This document shows, piece by piece, positions 11,127 to 24,100 of a DNA stretch of 64,000 bases. Both the position numbers and the translations under genes were made by a program. This DNA is from Ascaris suum. Lineage: Eukaryota > Nematoda > Chromadorea > Rhabditida > Ascarididae. Under the pieces are notes generated by a model that ran no database searches, was not told the origin of the DNA, and was given only the letters and a program-made list of their open reading frames with translations. Within the stretch, counting starts at the first letter, position 1, and every line of letters begins with the position of its first letter. The stretch is from assembly GCA_013433145.1 (NCBI GenBank), contig CM024175.1, forward strand, positions 7,734,516-7,798,515. Reading direction: 5' to 3'.

Positions 11127-13878
11127 AAATAATGGCAAGTGAAATGCCGAAAGTTGCCTAGTTGGTTGCAGCATACATTCCGAAAGCGGAAAGTTCTAGT
11201 CGTGTTTGCTGACATGTTTTTTAAGATTCTCGATGTTTATTCCGTTCGAATTAACAGAAATCGTCTCCGAGATGAAAAACTTTCCACAAAATCGATATCG
11301 GAATGCAAACAGCGACCAATCCAAATTGTAAGCATTCGTTCATCTATGTGCCAAAAACATACGAAATTAGTCACCATAACAAAATGAAGATGAGAGTATC
11401 TTTGTGCGTAATAAACGATAAAATTCTCAGTGCCTATCATTCATTCACATTCACAACGAATCGCCTATGCCAGTTGAAGTGAACGCAGTCGAACATTATG
11501 TCCGCCTTGTGACAGTCATGGCACGCCAACTCATCAATCACCATACTCTCACAGTTCACCGAAAATCAAGTTCAACGGCGATCGACCTCTGTATTAACGA
11601 ACACCATCCTCAATACGCACAAATCCAAGTTTTTATTTTTAGTGTTTTTATTAATTGCATAAAAAGGGAAATATGAAACGTAATGTGGAAAGGTGCACAA
11701 AAGGGTGGATGGAGCAAAATTAAAATACAACCGAGCACTCAATTACAAATTTGTTCCATCGTGAGCTTTCTTAGCTCGAGATGCTCTAAGACATATTGCG
11801 CAGTAAACTGCAAAGCTTCGTACGCTTATTGGAGAAGAAGCTTCGGAGCGATTTGCCTCATCAATTTAGCCAAAGTGAAAACTCATAAGTAAAAATTTCA
11901 TTAAGGCATTTTTCTATTTATTTCTCCGTTACGCCCACGCATCTCACATTTCATTCATATAAAAGCTCCTTCATATTTCTCTACAAAAGTTGAAAAAATC
12001 AACGATATTTGGATTCGCTTTGAAATTTTAATTTTTTCATTGCGAAACTGCAAATAAATTGAATTTATTATATTAAAAAATGCATATAATATGGTCATTT
12101 TTATACGCTAATCAACATATTGTTTGACTGCGAAAATTGAATAATTGAACGCGTTAACAGAAAACAATACTGATCGCACTATCATATTTTACAGTACAGC
12201 TCCAGAAATTTATTACACTCACAATTGCAATGCAAAGATGGTCTCAGGAGTGACCAGTAGATTGCGGATCAACGGCGGCTTTCTTGCAAAGCAGAGAATA
12301 AGACAATGCAAACTCCCTACAAATACCTTAGGGCAAGGGTCAGTGCGTTTGAAAGGAGAGCGTGTTTGCTTATATGCAATCAGTGTGCTTCTAGCTTTTC
12401 GCGTGAAGTGTCTCATAGAGAAAGTGGATTTGAACCCTGACAGTTCGCAGCCGAGTCGCAAAGTGGTTCGGACGTGAGGACTGCCCGGTGTTGCTGGCGT
12501 GGAGGTGGCACTATTCGTGCCAGGGCTATGTAGGAGCGACGAGATCCTATCGCCGCGTTATGCCCCTCCCCCTCCTACTCCTCCGTTACTATTGTTGACT
12601 TTTTCTGAAAGGTTAAGGTTTTTATTACGCCTTAAAAATCAACAGTAGTATGGTCGGAACTGGCCCAGGTTGATACATCTCAGGTAGACCGCTAGAAGCA
12701 CACTGACTGCCTGTAGGTGAAAACGTTGTAAAGCCGTTGATCGACAATTTACTACTGATCATCCTTACAATGGGCCAATCAACGATCCAAACAAAACGAA
12801 AAAAAAATCATAAGGCGATAAATCGTGCTGGATGGACTAGCACAATGTGCGCTTTTTGCAGTTCGTTTTGCCAAATCAATACGTCTTGTAAGTTATTGCC
12901 GAAGCGCAATAAAGCATTTATATTTTCAACGATTCAGGCCATTCGTACAAATTTCCTACAAATGATTCGGTTTCTTATGACCTCAAAGATATCGAAATTG
13001 AAGGATCAACTTTATTGCTGAGACGATTGATCAACATGTGACTTACATTACAATCACTAAACTCTGAAGCGCTAATTCAAGCCTCTCGAAATAAAATTGC
13101 TTGATGGACAGACAGACAGACAGACAGACACACACACACACACATGTGCATACATACACGTTAATGGACACAAACGTGAGATTGTCGTTAACACGACGCT
13201 TTGCGAAAGATAATTTGCACAAATACATTTTAAAAGAATATTAAAGTGAAAAAGTGGAGAAGCTGGCACACGCGTACAGTGGAGAAATTTTTAAAGACAT
13301 CAAAAAAAATTTCACGTTCAACATCAGAAGAAATCTCTGCTTCAAAATAGCGAAACAAATGAACGAACGCCTATAAATGCTGTAATTTTCAATGGAAACT
13401 AAACGATTGCAACAGAAATTTAGTGCTGAAAAATGTGCTGAATCATTGAAACGTTCATTGTGACTCATTTCTATGAAAAGTGGAAAAATAGTAATTGTAA
13501 ACTGGTTGTGCACAACAATGAGCTTCACATACATAGGATGATTCCTCTCATGAAATACACATCACCCGATGAGAGTTTATTTTTATAATATTTTCTGATC
13601 CACGAGTTGAAAATTTGTTCGTGGCTGCATCATTTATTGCCACAGTTGAAATTCTGAAAATGATACACTAATATTCGAAAAAGCGATTAATGCAAACGTG
13701 TCTCAAAGGCGGCGTTGACAGGTATGCCATTGGCAATTCCGTTCATTGCAACAATTAACGCCATAAATTGCTGACAGGTAATGAAGCGTATACAATGATG
13801 GAATCATATTCAGCCTAAGCTGTGTTTTCTTCCGTATATTTGTGATCCGACCGATTGTAAAATGCCCTTTTTATTTAC
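11124..13878. other. no supportable gene
   Basis: Several open frames of 60-110 codons occur on both strands (for example 11467-11676, 12145-12477, 12737-13021). None shows a family motif or a chain of splice-compatible neighbours. A short segment at 12836-12885 has a good acceptor and donor on the plus strand, but I could not connect it to anything. Confidence 0.4.
13106..13144. repeat. (GACA)n-(CA)n compound microsatellite
   Basis: About six GACA units run directly into eight CA units. Confidence 0.95.
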
Positions 13879-13945
13879 CTCTTTTCGTGAATGCTGTGCA
13901 TATGTTATTTTATGACGTCGGTATCCGCAGTTTCGTGACTCTAAC
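13879..13945 (-). CDS. candidate internal exon, unknown protein
   Basis: An open segment of 22 codons encoding LESRNCGYRRHKITYAQ and a few more residues. It lies between a TTTAG acceptor and an AAAGAG|gtaaat donor on the minus strand. It enters in phase 2 and leaves in phase 0. The phase fits the candidate exon at 16348-16298, but no homology is recognised. An overlapping plus-strand frame is also open, so the strand is not certain. Confidence 0.25.
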
Positions 13946-14454
13946 CTAAATGGTTCCGGAATTGAAAATGAAATACCGGAGGTTAGACACATGCAAATTA
14001 TATCAGCATATATACAATGCCCCCATGATGCGTTCTATAAATGCAAATTTGCAAAGCAATGTAAAAATTATGCACATCACATGAATCCTCAACAGTCTCA
14101 GGTGTTGCGCCATTGAAATAGTCCTCTCTATTGCATGTAACCAACTTTACACGCGCAACCGACTGTTTCTTATTTTTTGCAATTCAAGTGTCTAAAACGC
14201 TAAGCAATATTTTTTTAGGTCGAAGTGTGCTTTTATGTATAATGCAAATGCCATCGCCACAATGGCGCCCTTGCAGATGAGCATCAGTTTAACAATTATA
14301 GTAAGATGGGCGCTTAGACTTAGGCTAGTTTTGGTACAGTGTCTAAAGCATCAGCACCGATCAACATATCAATTCATTTTGAATTGTCACATCTAATAGT
14401 TATACTTCTGGAGGAATATTTCTAGAAACTATACTTGCCATCTCCGTTCAATAG

Positions 14455-14727
14455 GTGCGCATAGGAGGTCGCCCCTCAGGTAATGGCACAGATGGAACGG
14501 CTGCGTATTGCAGAGTGACTTCTCTTAAACGTGAAAGTGGAGCAAAAGAAGGGAAAAGCGCCGACCGAAGTATATATGAGCACAATAGTGTGAATGGTGC
14601 ACGAGGGTTTCTTATTAAGCCAATTCCCGGTCCGTCAACGAGAAACGATAATTCTCCTCTGAGCGATGCGGGAATTTCCACAGTGAAATCAGGTTTGAAG
14701 AGAAATATTCTCATTGAATTATTTTGA
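14455..14727 (+). CDS. candidate terminal exon, or chance ORF
   Basis: A 90-codon plus-strand frame rich in Gly, Ser, Lys and Arg. It opens just after a plausible acceptor (ccgttcaatag) and ends at a TGA followed within a few bases by AATAAA. The minus strand over the same interval is also open for 96 codons, so the strand is unresolved. No motif is recognised. If real, it would be a hydrophilic C-terminal tail. Confidence 0.25.
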   Translation: MRIGGRPSGNGTDGTAAYCRVTSLKRESGAKEGKSADRSIYEHNSVNGARGFLIKPIPGPSTRNDNSPLSDAGISTVKSGLKRNILIELF

Positions 14728-16297
14728 ATAAAATGCAAAGCGAGAATGTATTTATAAACCTAGTTTTTAAAAAATTTTCTCGTTGAAAAACGAAATTATA
14801 GCACATTTTTTTGTTAATTTTTTTCTCGTCATCAGAGCAATTAAAGAGGATCATCCGAAAAATGTTTGTTATGGCGCATTTCAACAATAAAAAAAATCGC
14901 ACAAAAGGGCGTTTTTTTGCTCGAGAAAAAAAACAAAATCACTAATAATTGAACATTTTTTTAATCGAACAATTGAACATAGTTTTTTATACATTCAACA
15001 AGTACAAAGATATGAAATCAATGAATTGCTCTGGAAATTCCTTCAAGAAAGAAAGTTTAAATTTATTATTTGTGCGTTATAAACGATCATCAGATCAATA
15101 TGCAAAAACAACTCATACATAGGCTTCATTCTTTTTGATCTTTTCGTTTTTTTTTGTGGCTTTTATATTTAGATTTGCTTTACCACATAAAAAGGCCGAT
15201 ATTTGTAAGTTTTTATGCTCACCTATAAAACCGGCGAGCACAAATTAAATTTACCCGATCATGAGAGCCAAATTAAAAAAGACTGGCACCGAAGCACCGA
15301 AATTTTCCAGCGTTCTAATTTCGAACGCTCAGGTAAACGGATTAAGCAGATGGGCGATCAACGCTGCCAATAAATATTATTGCAGTTTTCACTCATCGAA
15401 AAGAATATAAAAATGAAAGTTTTATTTGATGAGAATTATATAACAAATATTTTAAAAAGACAGTAATATATAATCTGTTTCTCGTTAGTAATTTCCTGCA
15501 GAGAATTATTGTTTAGAGATTGCAGCAGTAAATTATTGCAAATTATGCAAATGACAAAATTAGTAATATAGAGTGGCGATCATCATTTATTATCATACAA
15601 TTCTGCAAGAAATTTGTGCAGTTTAATTAGGTTATTGTAACTGCATGAGAGTTTCTAACTAAGAACTAAGCAACACATAGTTTAAAAATATTAAATACTA
15701 AGCGACTCAGCACGCCAACTTTACATCCTCTGCGTCTTTCTTCTCCCTCCTCCCCCCCCCCCCCCGCCCCCCCCTTTCCTGTCCGCCCTCCCATTCTCAC
15801 TCATTTTTTCCCTCTTCATAAGGATGTGTTGAAAATACCGTTCAGTTGTGGAATAAATAGGAAAATGATGATATAAGCAGATTGTTTTTTTTTGAAGATT
15901 TGTTATATAAAACAAAAGCAATTTTATGTTTGCATTGATAGTTGTCCGAAAAGTTTATGCAAATTAGCTGTAAGTAAGCATTATCACGCAAGCAAATCAC
16001 AAATCACTTTTCTCTTAGGTGATCTAAACTGAAATCAAAAAGATTGCTGCATGATGAATTTCCTTTCGAATTAGGCAATTGTCATTTGTTTTGGATGGAA
16101 ACAGAGGAGGATTGAATTTCTTGAGCTTAAAAAACTCAATGAAAAAATATTCACGAAGTGCTCTTAGCGTTAATCAGAGATAATCAATCCAAATGTGTGA
16201 TAAACAAAAAAATCGCTCAAAAAAGCTTCTATGAAGAAAAAAATCTCATAGAGAAAAAAACTAAAAAATTGTACGAAGAAATAGTCCATACTCATAC

Positions 16298-16348
16298 CCA
16301 TTGCACTGGCATATGCCATCAATGAGAGCATTACACGAAATCGACCCG
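16298..16348 (-). CDS. candidate small cysteine-rich exon
   Basis: Seventeen codons reading GSISCNALIDGICQCN, with a gtatga donor and a weak gcaag acceptor; phase 2 in and phase 2 out. The C-x7-C-x-C spacing resembles the small EB/EGF-like modules of nematode extracellular proteins. This is a resemblance by eye only. It could belong to the cysteine-rich locus upstream on the same strand. Confidence 0.3.
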
Positions 16349-17482
16349 CTTGCAATTGTCTTTAGTGCAGAAGCGATATAGACGATTCGACAGCGCTTTC
16401 CTCTTCTTTTTTTGTTTCAAGCTGGCGGATCGAGAAAAGAGTGCAACATGGAACTGATAGAAAGACAAGTGTTGGATGAGTGAAAATATAACAAAAACGA
16501 GAAATGTGTATGTATAATGCGACTCATTTAAATATGGAAAAATATAGTCGAGCTGTCAATCAGCATCAAAGCACTAACGTTGTATTTTGATGAACTCGTT
16601 AGCTAAGTTTTTTTAAAAGATTGAAATTAATTATAGATTATTTGATTTTATGAGAGACATATTATGGAGTTTTTACTCGGACTTCGGGAATTCATTTCCT
16701 CTCCCAGCCGAATGTTTTTTTTTTTTTTGGTCAAATGCAAGGAGCAGCCGTTTTAGACGCAGTTATCGACATTTTTTAATATAATTCTGCGAAATTTCTA
16801 TTGGAAGATGGGGAGGGGGGGGGGAGGGTGGATTGATCATGCAAATGCTCTTTATTAAAATTTGATACGTTTCCGACGTTTAAAAAACAGATTTTGTGAT
16901 TCTTAAAATGGAAGAAAAAGGGAACTATTAGTGAGAATGAGAGGATAAGGAGCCAAAAATGGTTCTCTGGAATATCAAGGATCTCTTTTGATGAGAGAAA
17001 TGCCAATAATGAGAGAAGGGTTTCTCGAATTGTTTGGTACATTCGCAGTGGCTCTAGTGATTAATAGTATAACATTCGAATGGTAAATACAAGTTATTAC
17101 TGCAAATTTAATTTACTGTAATTGCAGTTGCGGTATTTTTGCAACTACAGTTGCAAATTATTATAATATGATATACTTTATGCATGTAAACTATAATCCG
17201 TCTTCCTCCGCTACTTCAATACCCCCCCCCCCTCCCCCTCAAGCAACAGAATTGATAGCGGAGTGTCCTCTAGCGTTTTTTTTTTTTTTAAATTGAAGAT
17301 GTCGCAGCTCAAAATCACTTGAATTGTGAAGTTAAGTGCATAAGATGATTTCAAAGAGAAGTAAGCAGTTCTCTCCTTCTCACGGTTCAACCAAAGGCAG
17401 TTGAAAACACTTCTACGGTACATTGTCTCGTCTACATCTTTGAATTAAGAAAGTCCCGCCAAACTCAAAACGAGCATCTCAC

Positions 17483-17528
17483 CTGTGATGCCGACGTATT
17501 TGGCAAATAGATGAATGGGCGTTTGTTT
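17483..17528 (-). CDS. candidate short internal exon
   Basis: 46 nt encoding KQTPIHLFAKYVGIT plus one base. It has a strong CACAG|gtgaga donor and an aatcag acceptor. It starts in phase 0, matching the end phase of the exon candidate at 19261-19117, and ends in phase 1. Function unknown. Confidence 0.3.
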
Positions 17529-19116
17529 CTGATTACGTAGTTAAGAACCATTTTTGAATTGAATCACCGCCTAATGCGCATGCTCGATCACTGTTGCAAT
17601 TTTAGATGGCGGAGTTTCTTATTGGTTATTCGGTCGTAAGTTAGTTTTCTACGATCCATAAGAAAAACATTAATTTTTAATGGTAAATGAGTGAGTTAGA
17701 ATTAGCCACCAACTTCGTTCGATATTTTCAATTGCCTTCAAATTCTTTCATATTGGGCTTCAAAAACAATTTCAATTTTTTTTATTGTTTTGTTAATTTC
17801 ACATCGGTTTATTTGCAAAGGAAAAAAGCGTAGAGTAATTTGAAATCAGAATTGAAAGCAATAAGAGTACGCATAAACGAGCATCAAATGTGATGCGAAG
17901 CTTTCTTTTGCGATTCTCAATTATAGAGTAAAGGATATCGTTCCTCGACAGCAGCACTTAAATTACAACTAATGGAAAGAGATATGTGAAGAACACGAGA
18001 GCCATTATTAATTCGTTTGAGAAGGGAAATACCTTACAAGAGTTCATATTTTATCGAATGAACTCACCTCTGAAATTCTCCTTTGATGCTTGTTGCATGA
18101 GTGTTGAATTTTCAAGTAGCTTTAACGACGGACAAAAATTAATGACCATTAGAATGCGTCCTGTAGTAATATTCTTACTAGGACAAAAGGTACTTTTAGT
18201 TAATTCCCAAAGAAAAATCGAATTAGAAAGTCCCAAAGCAATCAGCTTCAAAAAAATAGACGAGAGGAGCCAAGTTGCTGCTTTGTTCGCCGACTTGCTT
18301 CTCACCTAAGAAGTTGGTTTCAATTATCCGTTTAAAAGGTTTTTTCTAATTAATAAACGCGGCATCACTATCATTCGGCTAAGAGTGCTTCCACAGTTTC
18401 AAATATTTTTACATTTAATTCGTTTTCTCTCTGAACATTCACAAGCTAAAATCACATATTTCAAATGTAAAGATTTATTCGTCGTTGAAAAGCGCTGAGT
18501 GAATGATATTCGACGAACGATACAAAGAAGAGTAAGTTAGCAGTGCAGAAAAATGGAACGAGCAACAAAGTTAGGGCAGTGCTGCGAGGAACACCCGTTT
18601 GGCATCATGCTGCATGAATGCCCACTCTACATTTGCAATGCCTTAGTGCGCATCACTATTAATATTTCATGAAAAAGACACCAGTCAAAACTAGGTGGAT
18701 TAAATGTTAAGTCGGGAGGCGAAAAAAAACTTTCGAATTTCAGGAAGAACAAAATTGCAGTTCCAATGGGGTGCTCAATATATAACTAAAAACGTCAACA
18801 ATCCATGAAGGTCGGAGTAAAGTCTGGTAACTTTAGTACCTGTGGAAATGTTTTACAATCAAATATGTGATTTTGCAATAAATTAAAATCGTTGTGAAGG
18901 ACTTCTAAAAAAGCGATGATTAAAGAATCGAAACAGAGAATTTCGAAGTGAAGAGCCCAACCCTTTCCACACCGAAACCCACATCCATCGTGTTTCTGTC
19001 ATTTAATTAAGTTCCAGTTAATTTAGCATTCTCCAGCAAATCACTTTAGTTGCCTAGAGAATCCAGTGTTATCCACGAACCCGATAATAAAGATCAGCGA
19101 CGATCTATAGACTCAC

Positions 19117-19261
19117 TTTAAACTCTCTTGCAGAACGCTCTCTGTTTTCGTAAAATATTTTGAATATCTGTCGGTTTTGTAGGACTCTCATAATCATATA
19201 TAAATCATTTGATTGAGCTTCTCTCTCCCGGAAGCGTAAGAAACTTTGCTTAGAAACATGA
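19117..19261 (-). CDS. candidate internal exon, charged protein
   Basis: 48 codons in the minus frame, including NDLYMIMRVLQNRQIFKIF and a highly charged Arg/Glu tail. The acceptor is strong (a pyrimidine run, then cttctcacag) and the donor is AAA|gtgagt. Phase 2 in, phase 0 out. There are no cysteines, so it need not belong to the cysteine-rich gene. No family is recognised. Confidence 0.4.
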
Positions 19262-20673
19262 CTGTGAGAAGCGATTGGTGAAAAAAAAGAGAAAAGAAGT
19301 GGAGAGGAAGCAGCAATTGATGAACAAATAGAACCGTTGTGGAAAGAAATATACGTAAAGAGAGTGGTTTTAATTATACGCCGCAGGATTAGACACACGA
19401 GGGACTTATAAAAAAAGAAGAGAAGCCCAACTGGGTGGTACCGATGCGTACAGTGATCCCCGATTGATGAGAGTAATTTGCAGACGCTTCCACATGTGGC
19501 TATTTTGACGAAAACATTGAAGAGTGATTAACCAAAAGTTAGAGAAGTGAGTCCTTTCATTCGAAAAGTTCTTTTTTCCACTTGGAAAAAGGTTGAATTG
19601 CTAAGAAATGAGACGTTTAAGTAAATGTGCATTGTTTCAAGGGAATATTCCAACTGTCGAAGTAATTTAGGTGAATGTGTCGTAAAGAGGTTGTTATCAC
19701 AGCAATTCTATAGTTAGCTAAGCACAAGCTATGAAACTTTCAATATGTTCCCATGGACTAGAACCGAACGTTACATTCGAAATCATGGAATACTGACTGC
19801 ACTACGTCCTCAAAAAATATTCCGCTGATTTTCAATAAGTTTCCTCAATCATCTCAACTTATCATATTTCTCGTTTTATCAGCTGCTATTAATTTTATTG
19901 TAAATGAGAATGCATCAAAGCAACGAATATGAGGATTACGTTTCACAGTGATTTTTTTTTAATGGAGTAAAACACTAAGATAACATTTGTTACTTCTGTT
20001 ACATCTAATGTAGATCGATTAAAGAATGCGGAAAAGGTTGTGTAAATTTATTCGAACGACAAAAACATTAGCGAAGTAGTTGAACATTTCGAGCATTTAA
20101 GGTCGACAACATTGGAATGGAACGAATGAATGAATGCATTGCCAGCATACACTTAGCACTCACGTCTCAATGAAGGGTTCGAGCATCTTCCACAATGATA
20201 TCTCTTACAACCAACCATAAATAACGCCCTTATGTGATGAGTTTTATGCAGCGAGTGCAGTCAACCTAATTGCTCCACAACGTACCTCAATTACACCTTT
20301 CCCAGTTGCCGATTACACTCTTCATTTGGCTAGAAGAGTACTATTAGTTCCGCTCTTCAACCCACTTTTGCGCTAGAGATTCGATTCGCTCTCTCTTTTC
20401 AATAATCGTTCAAATTCTGAATGAAATAACGAGAAATTAAATCCTCCTAGGTAATGTGAAGAAAAAAAAGCAATATATGAACGTTATAGTTGGAAACAAA
20501 TGAAGTGTAAAGTACTTACAAATAAAAAATATAATAATAAAATATAAGACATGCAGAAATAAAAAAGTACAATAAAGTGCAATATATAAATGAAATCACG
20601 GGCGAGAAGCGATCATGAAAGAAAGCCGAAAGGTTGCCTCTTCTCATATTTGGAAGATAATGCCCGAAAATAC

Positions 20674-20727
20674 CTTTTGCAGAATGACATCTTCTTCCTC
20701 AAGTTCGGAAAGCGAGGCATTAAATAT
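20674..20727 (-). CDS. candidate 18-codon exon
   Basis: Encodes IFNASLSELEEEDVILQK between a gatccttgcag acceptor and an AAAAG|gtattt donor, phase 0 to 0. It lies about 270 bp downstream of the last recognised module exon but is not in phase with it, so an intervening exon or an error would be needed. Confidence 0.3.
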
Positions 20728-21000
20728 CTGCAAGGATCTATATCATGAGTTACATTACCATATGATATTTGTTGCACGCAACTTCAGGATATTATTCTGA
20801 AAGAAACTAATGTTTAAGAAGCATACTCTCATGGGTGAAAGGAAAACGAGTTACTATGATGGTTATGAGGAAACTATATTTCTCTATTCTCTCTCATCAT
20901 TCAAAATAAAAATTTCTCTACGATAATAATTATAAATTCAAATTTCACTTTGTGTTTCATAAAAGGATTGTGAAGAAGAAAGAAAGAAAGAAAGTCTTAC

Positions 21001-21143
21001 CACAATGGAAAGGACAAGGACGTGTGTGCGGAACATATGCAAGTAGAACGGCTTTCTCAAGTTCACATATTGCTTTTGCTGGATTTACACCACAAGACCT
21101 CTTGAATGGCGATGAGATACATTCCAGAAATGTCTGACCAGCT
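21001..21143 (-). CDS. module B exon 6 (counterpart of module A exon 4)
   Basis: 47 codons, phase 2 to 1. FLEC-x8-CG-x7-C is identical in spacing to module A exon 4. Strong tttatttcag acceptor and gtaaga donor. It ends RPCPFHC. Confidence 0.7.
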
Positions 21144-24100
21144 CTGAAATAAATTACGACCGATAGTGGATTTAATGCGAGAAAATTTTTGGTTCATAGT
21201 GGTACTGATGAAAATCATTGAGAAGTACTAATTATAGAATAAATATTGTTTGAATCGATGTGTGGTCAGTGAGTGAACATATTCAAATTCTTCGATAAAT
21301 CACTGTTGATCCATCACAGTTATTATTACTTTATATTTGTATCACATCTATTGCATAGGTTTGTAGTGATACGCTACTGTATTAATTGAGCAGAGGGAAA
21401 ATCACTGAATGAACGTAAAACGAGTGGGATTGCAAGAGCCAACAACATGATTTCAACGAATCTAGAAATGCGGTTGAAACTTTTTTGCGGCAAAGACTTA
21501 TGATTATTCAAGAAAAAGAAAACATATCTTTAACGACTGTAAAAATGCTTTAAAAGAGTATTCGAAACAAACTCTACTCAATTTTTCTTTTCAATCGTGA
21601 TCTTCTGAGTGAACGTGATCACTGATAAATGATTTAATCAACAAGAGAAAATGTTTGTGTTTATTTGATTCGTTAGAAATTTTGGCATTTACTGTAAGAC
21701 ACTTCGAAAAGATACTCAAAAAAAAACGCATCAAACTAACGAATTTCACATTCTTCTCAGAAAGGTTTCCATCAGCAGAGAGTTAATTATTCATATCGCT
21801 AGTTTACTTCTGCCCCCTTTACCTTCCCCCCCCCCTCCCCCTCCAAAAATATTTCTTATCTCAATAAATACATCTCGCTGCAGAGGTTTAGCAAGGATGG
21901 CTAAAAAGGAGTATTTGTAATTCGAAATCACCGACTCAGGTGTCTTCCGCACAATAAATTCACCAAAACTCTCAATGCAGTATAGTATTAGTATGAAAAT
22001 ATTGAACATATCAGATAGTAAATGAGTTGCAATCTAAAGCTTACTTGCAGGGCATTCCATGTCTTCTCATATCCTCACGGAAGCGTCTATCACATCGATT
22101 TAATAATTCCTTTTTGCGTGCAGCCGTTGAATGAAGACATTCAAAGTTGTCATCGAATTCTTAAACAGTATAATTAGAGACTGTATATATGAACGTATAA
22201 CGATCGAGTATCAATTTATAATATCAATACATTTGGCTAAAAATGCATATGCGCACCCTCTGTTCGGATTGTCTTCGTCCGTGTGCTTATTTACATTCTA
22301 AAGCAGCAATTAGTCGGCTGAATTGTTGTTACCGAGTTGCAAACCGAATTTGCAATGATGGAACCACATTTGGTGATTCCAACCATCCAAACCGAACACA
22401 GCAAGCAAATTGCACATTCTGCAAAACGTCAGTCGAACAGCCCTCCGCTTAGCTAATCGTTATTTCAAATGGGCTTCCCCTAACGCATAATTGTTGTATC
22501 ATCATTCATTGATGATACAACATAGTTTTCACGAAAACCAGGCAAAAACTATGTAAGGTAAAGTACATATTTTTTTGACTAGTTTTACAAAGATCGAGAC
22601 TTTTTTTGCAACATTTCGGTCATAACAGCGAGGAAAATCATACTCGTTACATACAGCACTGTCGGATGAGGATTTGAGGTTAGTTTTGTCTTCCATATGT
22701 GCTCAAATATGATCACCGAATGTCTTTGATTCGCCTTTCACCGCTATCTCGAGAAAATAGACCTTCCTGGTGAGTTTTTAAATGAATATGAGGAAAAAAA
22801 TTTGGCGATAGAAAAATGGTGAGATATCTCTCTCCGCCAAATAAAAGTTCACTTCTCAAAGCAACACACCCATCCACGGATGCGACAATGACCTTTAACA
22901 TAGGTACATCCCGTGGCTATTTGGGCACGATACTTAAATCTTAAGATGTGTTCACAGAGATAGTTACCAAAATTGAGGCTGAATCCGCAATCGGATTCGC
23001 CGGCTAAGCAAAACGGGAACGCTGTTGGAGAAGGTGGATGGGGTTCTGAAGAAAATTTCTGGAGTAGTAGTAAACACTCCTCGGCTGCAAAGGTCATAAT
23101 TGCTCAGAAAATTTTAAAAACTTAGGATTCCGATAAAATGCGAATTTTATTATTGGAATCGAGCGGTTGAATATATTCGAACTGTGCATCTGAAGTTTGT
23201 GCACAAAAAATAATGAAGATTTCGATTTTTCTACCAAAATCCTCCAAGATTCAACAGCTGTTTCCCTGATTAGGGTAAAGTGAAGAAGGTACTACCGCAA
23301 AGTTTGATATTCTAGGCCGTTTTGCTCAGCACGCAACTTCAAATGCGGGTAAAGCACGCCCAATCGGTCGAGCAATAAAAGTCGCCATCGAAATGCCGCA
23401 TTAGGCGATCCTTATTCTCCGGTCGATCGGACTTGTTTAATCTCTACGTTTCAATTCGACGCCCTGAACAAAACATCCTAATTCCCCATTTTTCCTCTCT
23501 GCATTCTATAAATTTTAGATGTTGTCGTCATCTCTTCAGGTGAATACCCATTTCCCTTAGCGTGTCAAATTCTGTAGGAGAGGTCGACCACGCTCGACCG
23601 ATCGAACAATTAAGGTTGCCCTCACATAATAAGTGATCTATACGAAATCCGACCTAATCTTGCTTGGATACCTTTATGTGTGCACTCATATTCGAAAATG
23701 AAAAGGGTGACGTTGAGAGCCCAAGCTTCAGCAGGTGTCAGCTTCATTCTCTTAATGAGAACTTCCACATCAAAGCAATCGGTCAGTTTGCCTTGTCCGC
23801 AGTCCACGAAATGCCTTCCGGCACTGCAAATTTCAAAACCTTCGTTAATATACAGTAGTCATTTTAACATAATCTCACCTGCGTACTATATGCAATAAGA
23901 ACAGTGAACAAAACGGTATTAAAAGCAGACCTAGTTCAAGAATCAACAGCTTCATGTGTTCGATAAGATGCTCATAACTTAAGCTTGATTTTATTAAGGG
24001 ACAAATCGTCACAAAAAGTTGGATGTAAGATAAATCTGTCAAGCTTCAAATAAAGCCTTCCTCCTTCCTCTAACAAATCCTATGTTGCAAGTAAAACTCC

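Noticed and set aside
11139..11387. Plus-strand ORF with KLPSWLQHTF, faintly like the M3-M4 loop start of a Cys-loop receptor
   Set aside because: The rest of the ORF shows no receptor features and there are no neighbouring transmembrane exons.
12400..12480. GGTTCAAATCC on the minus strand, like a tRNA B box
   Set aside because: I could not fold a cloverleaf around it or find a convincing A box at the right distance; probably chance or a decayed tRNA-derived repeat.
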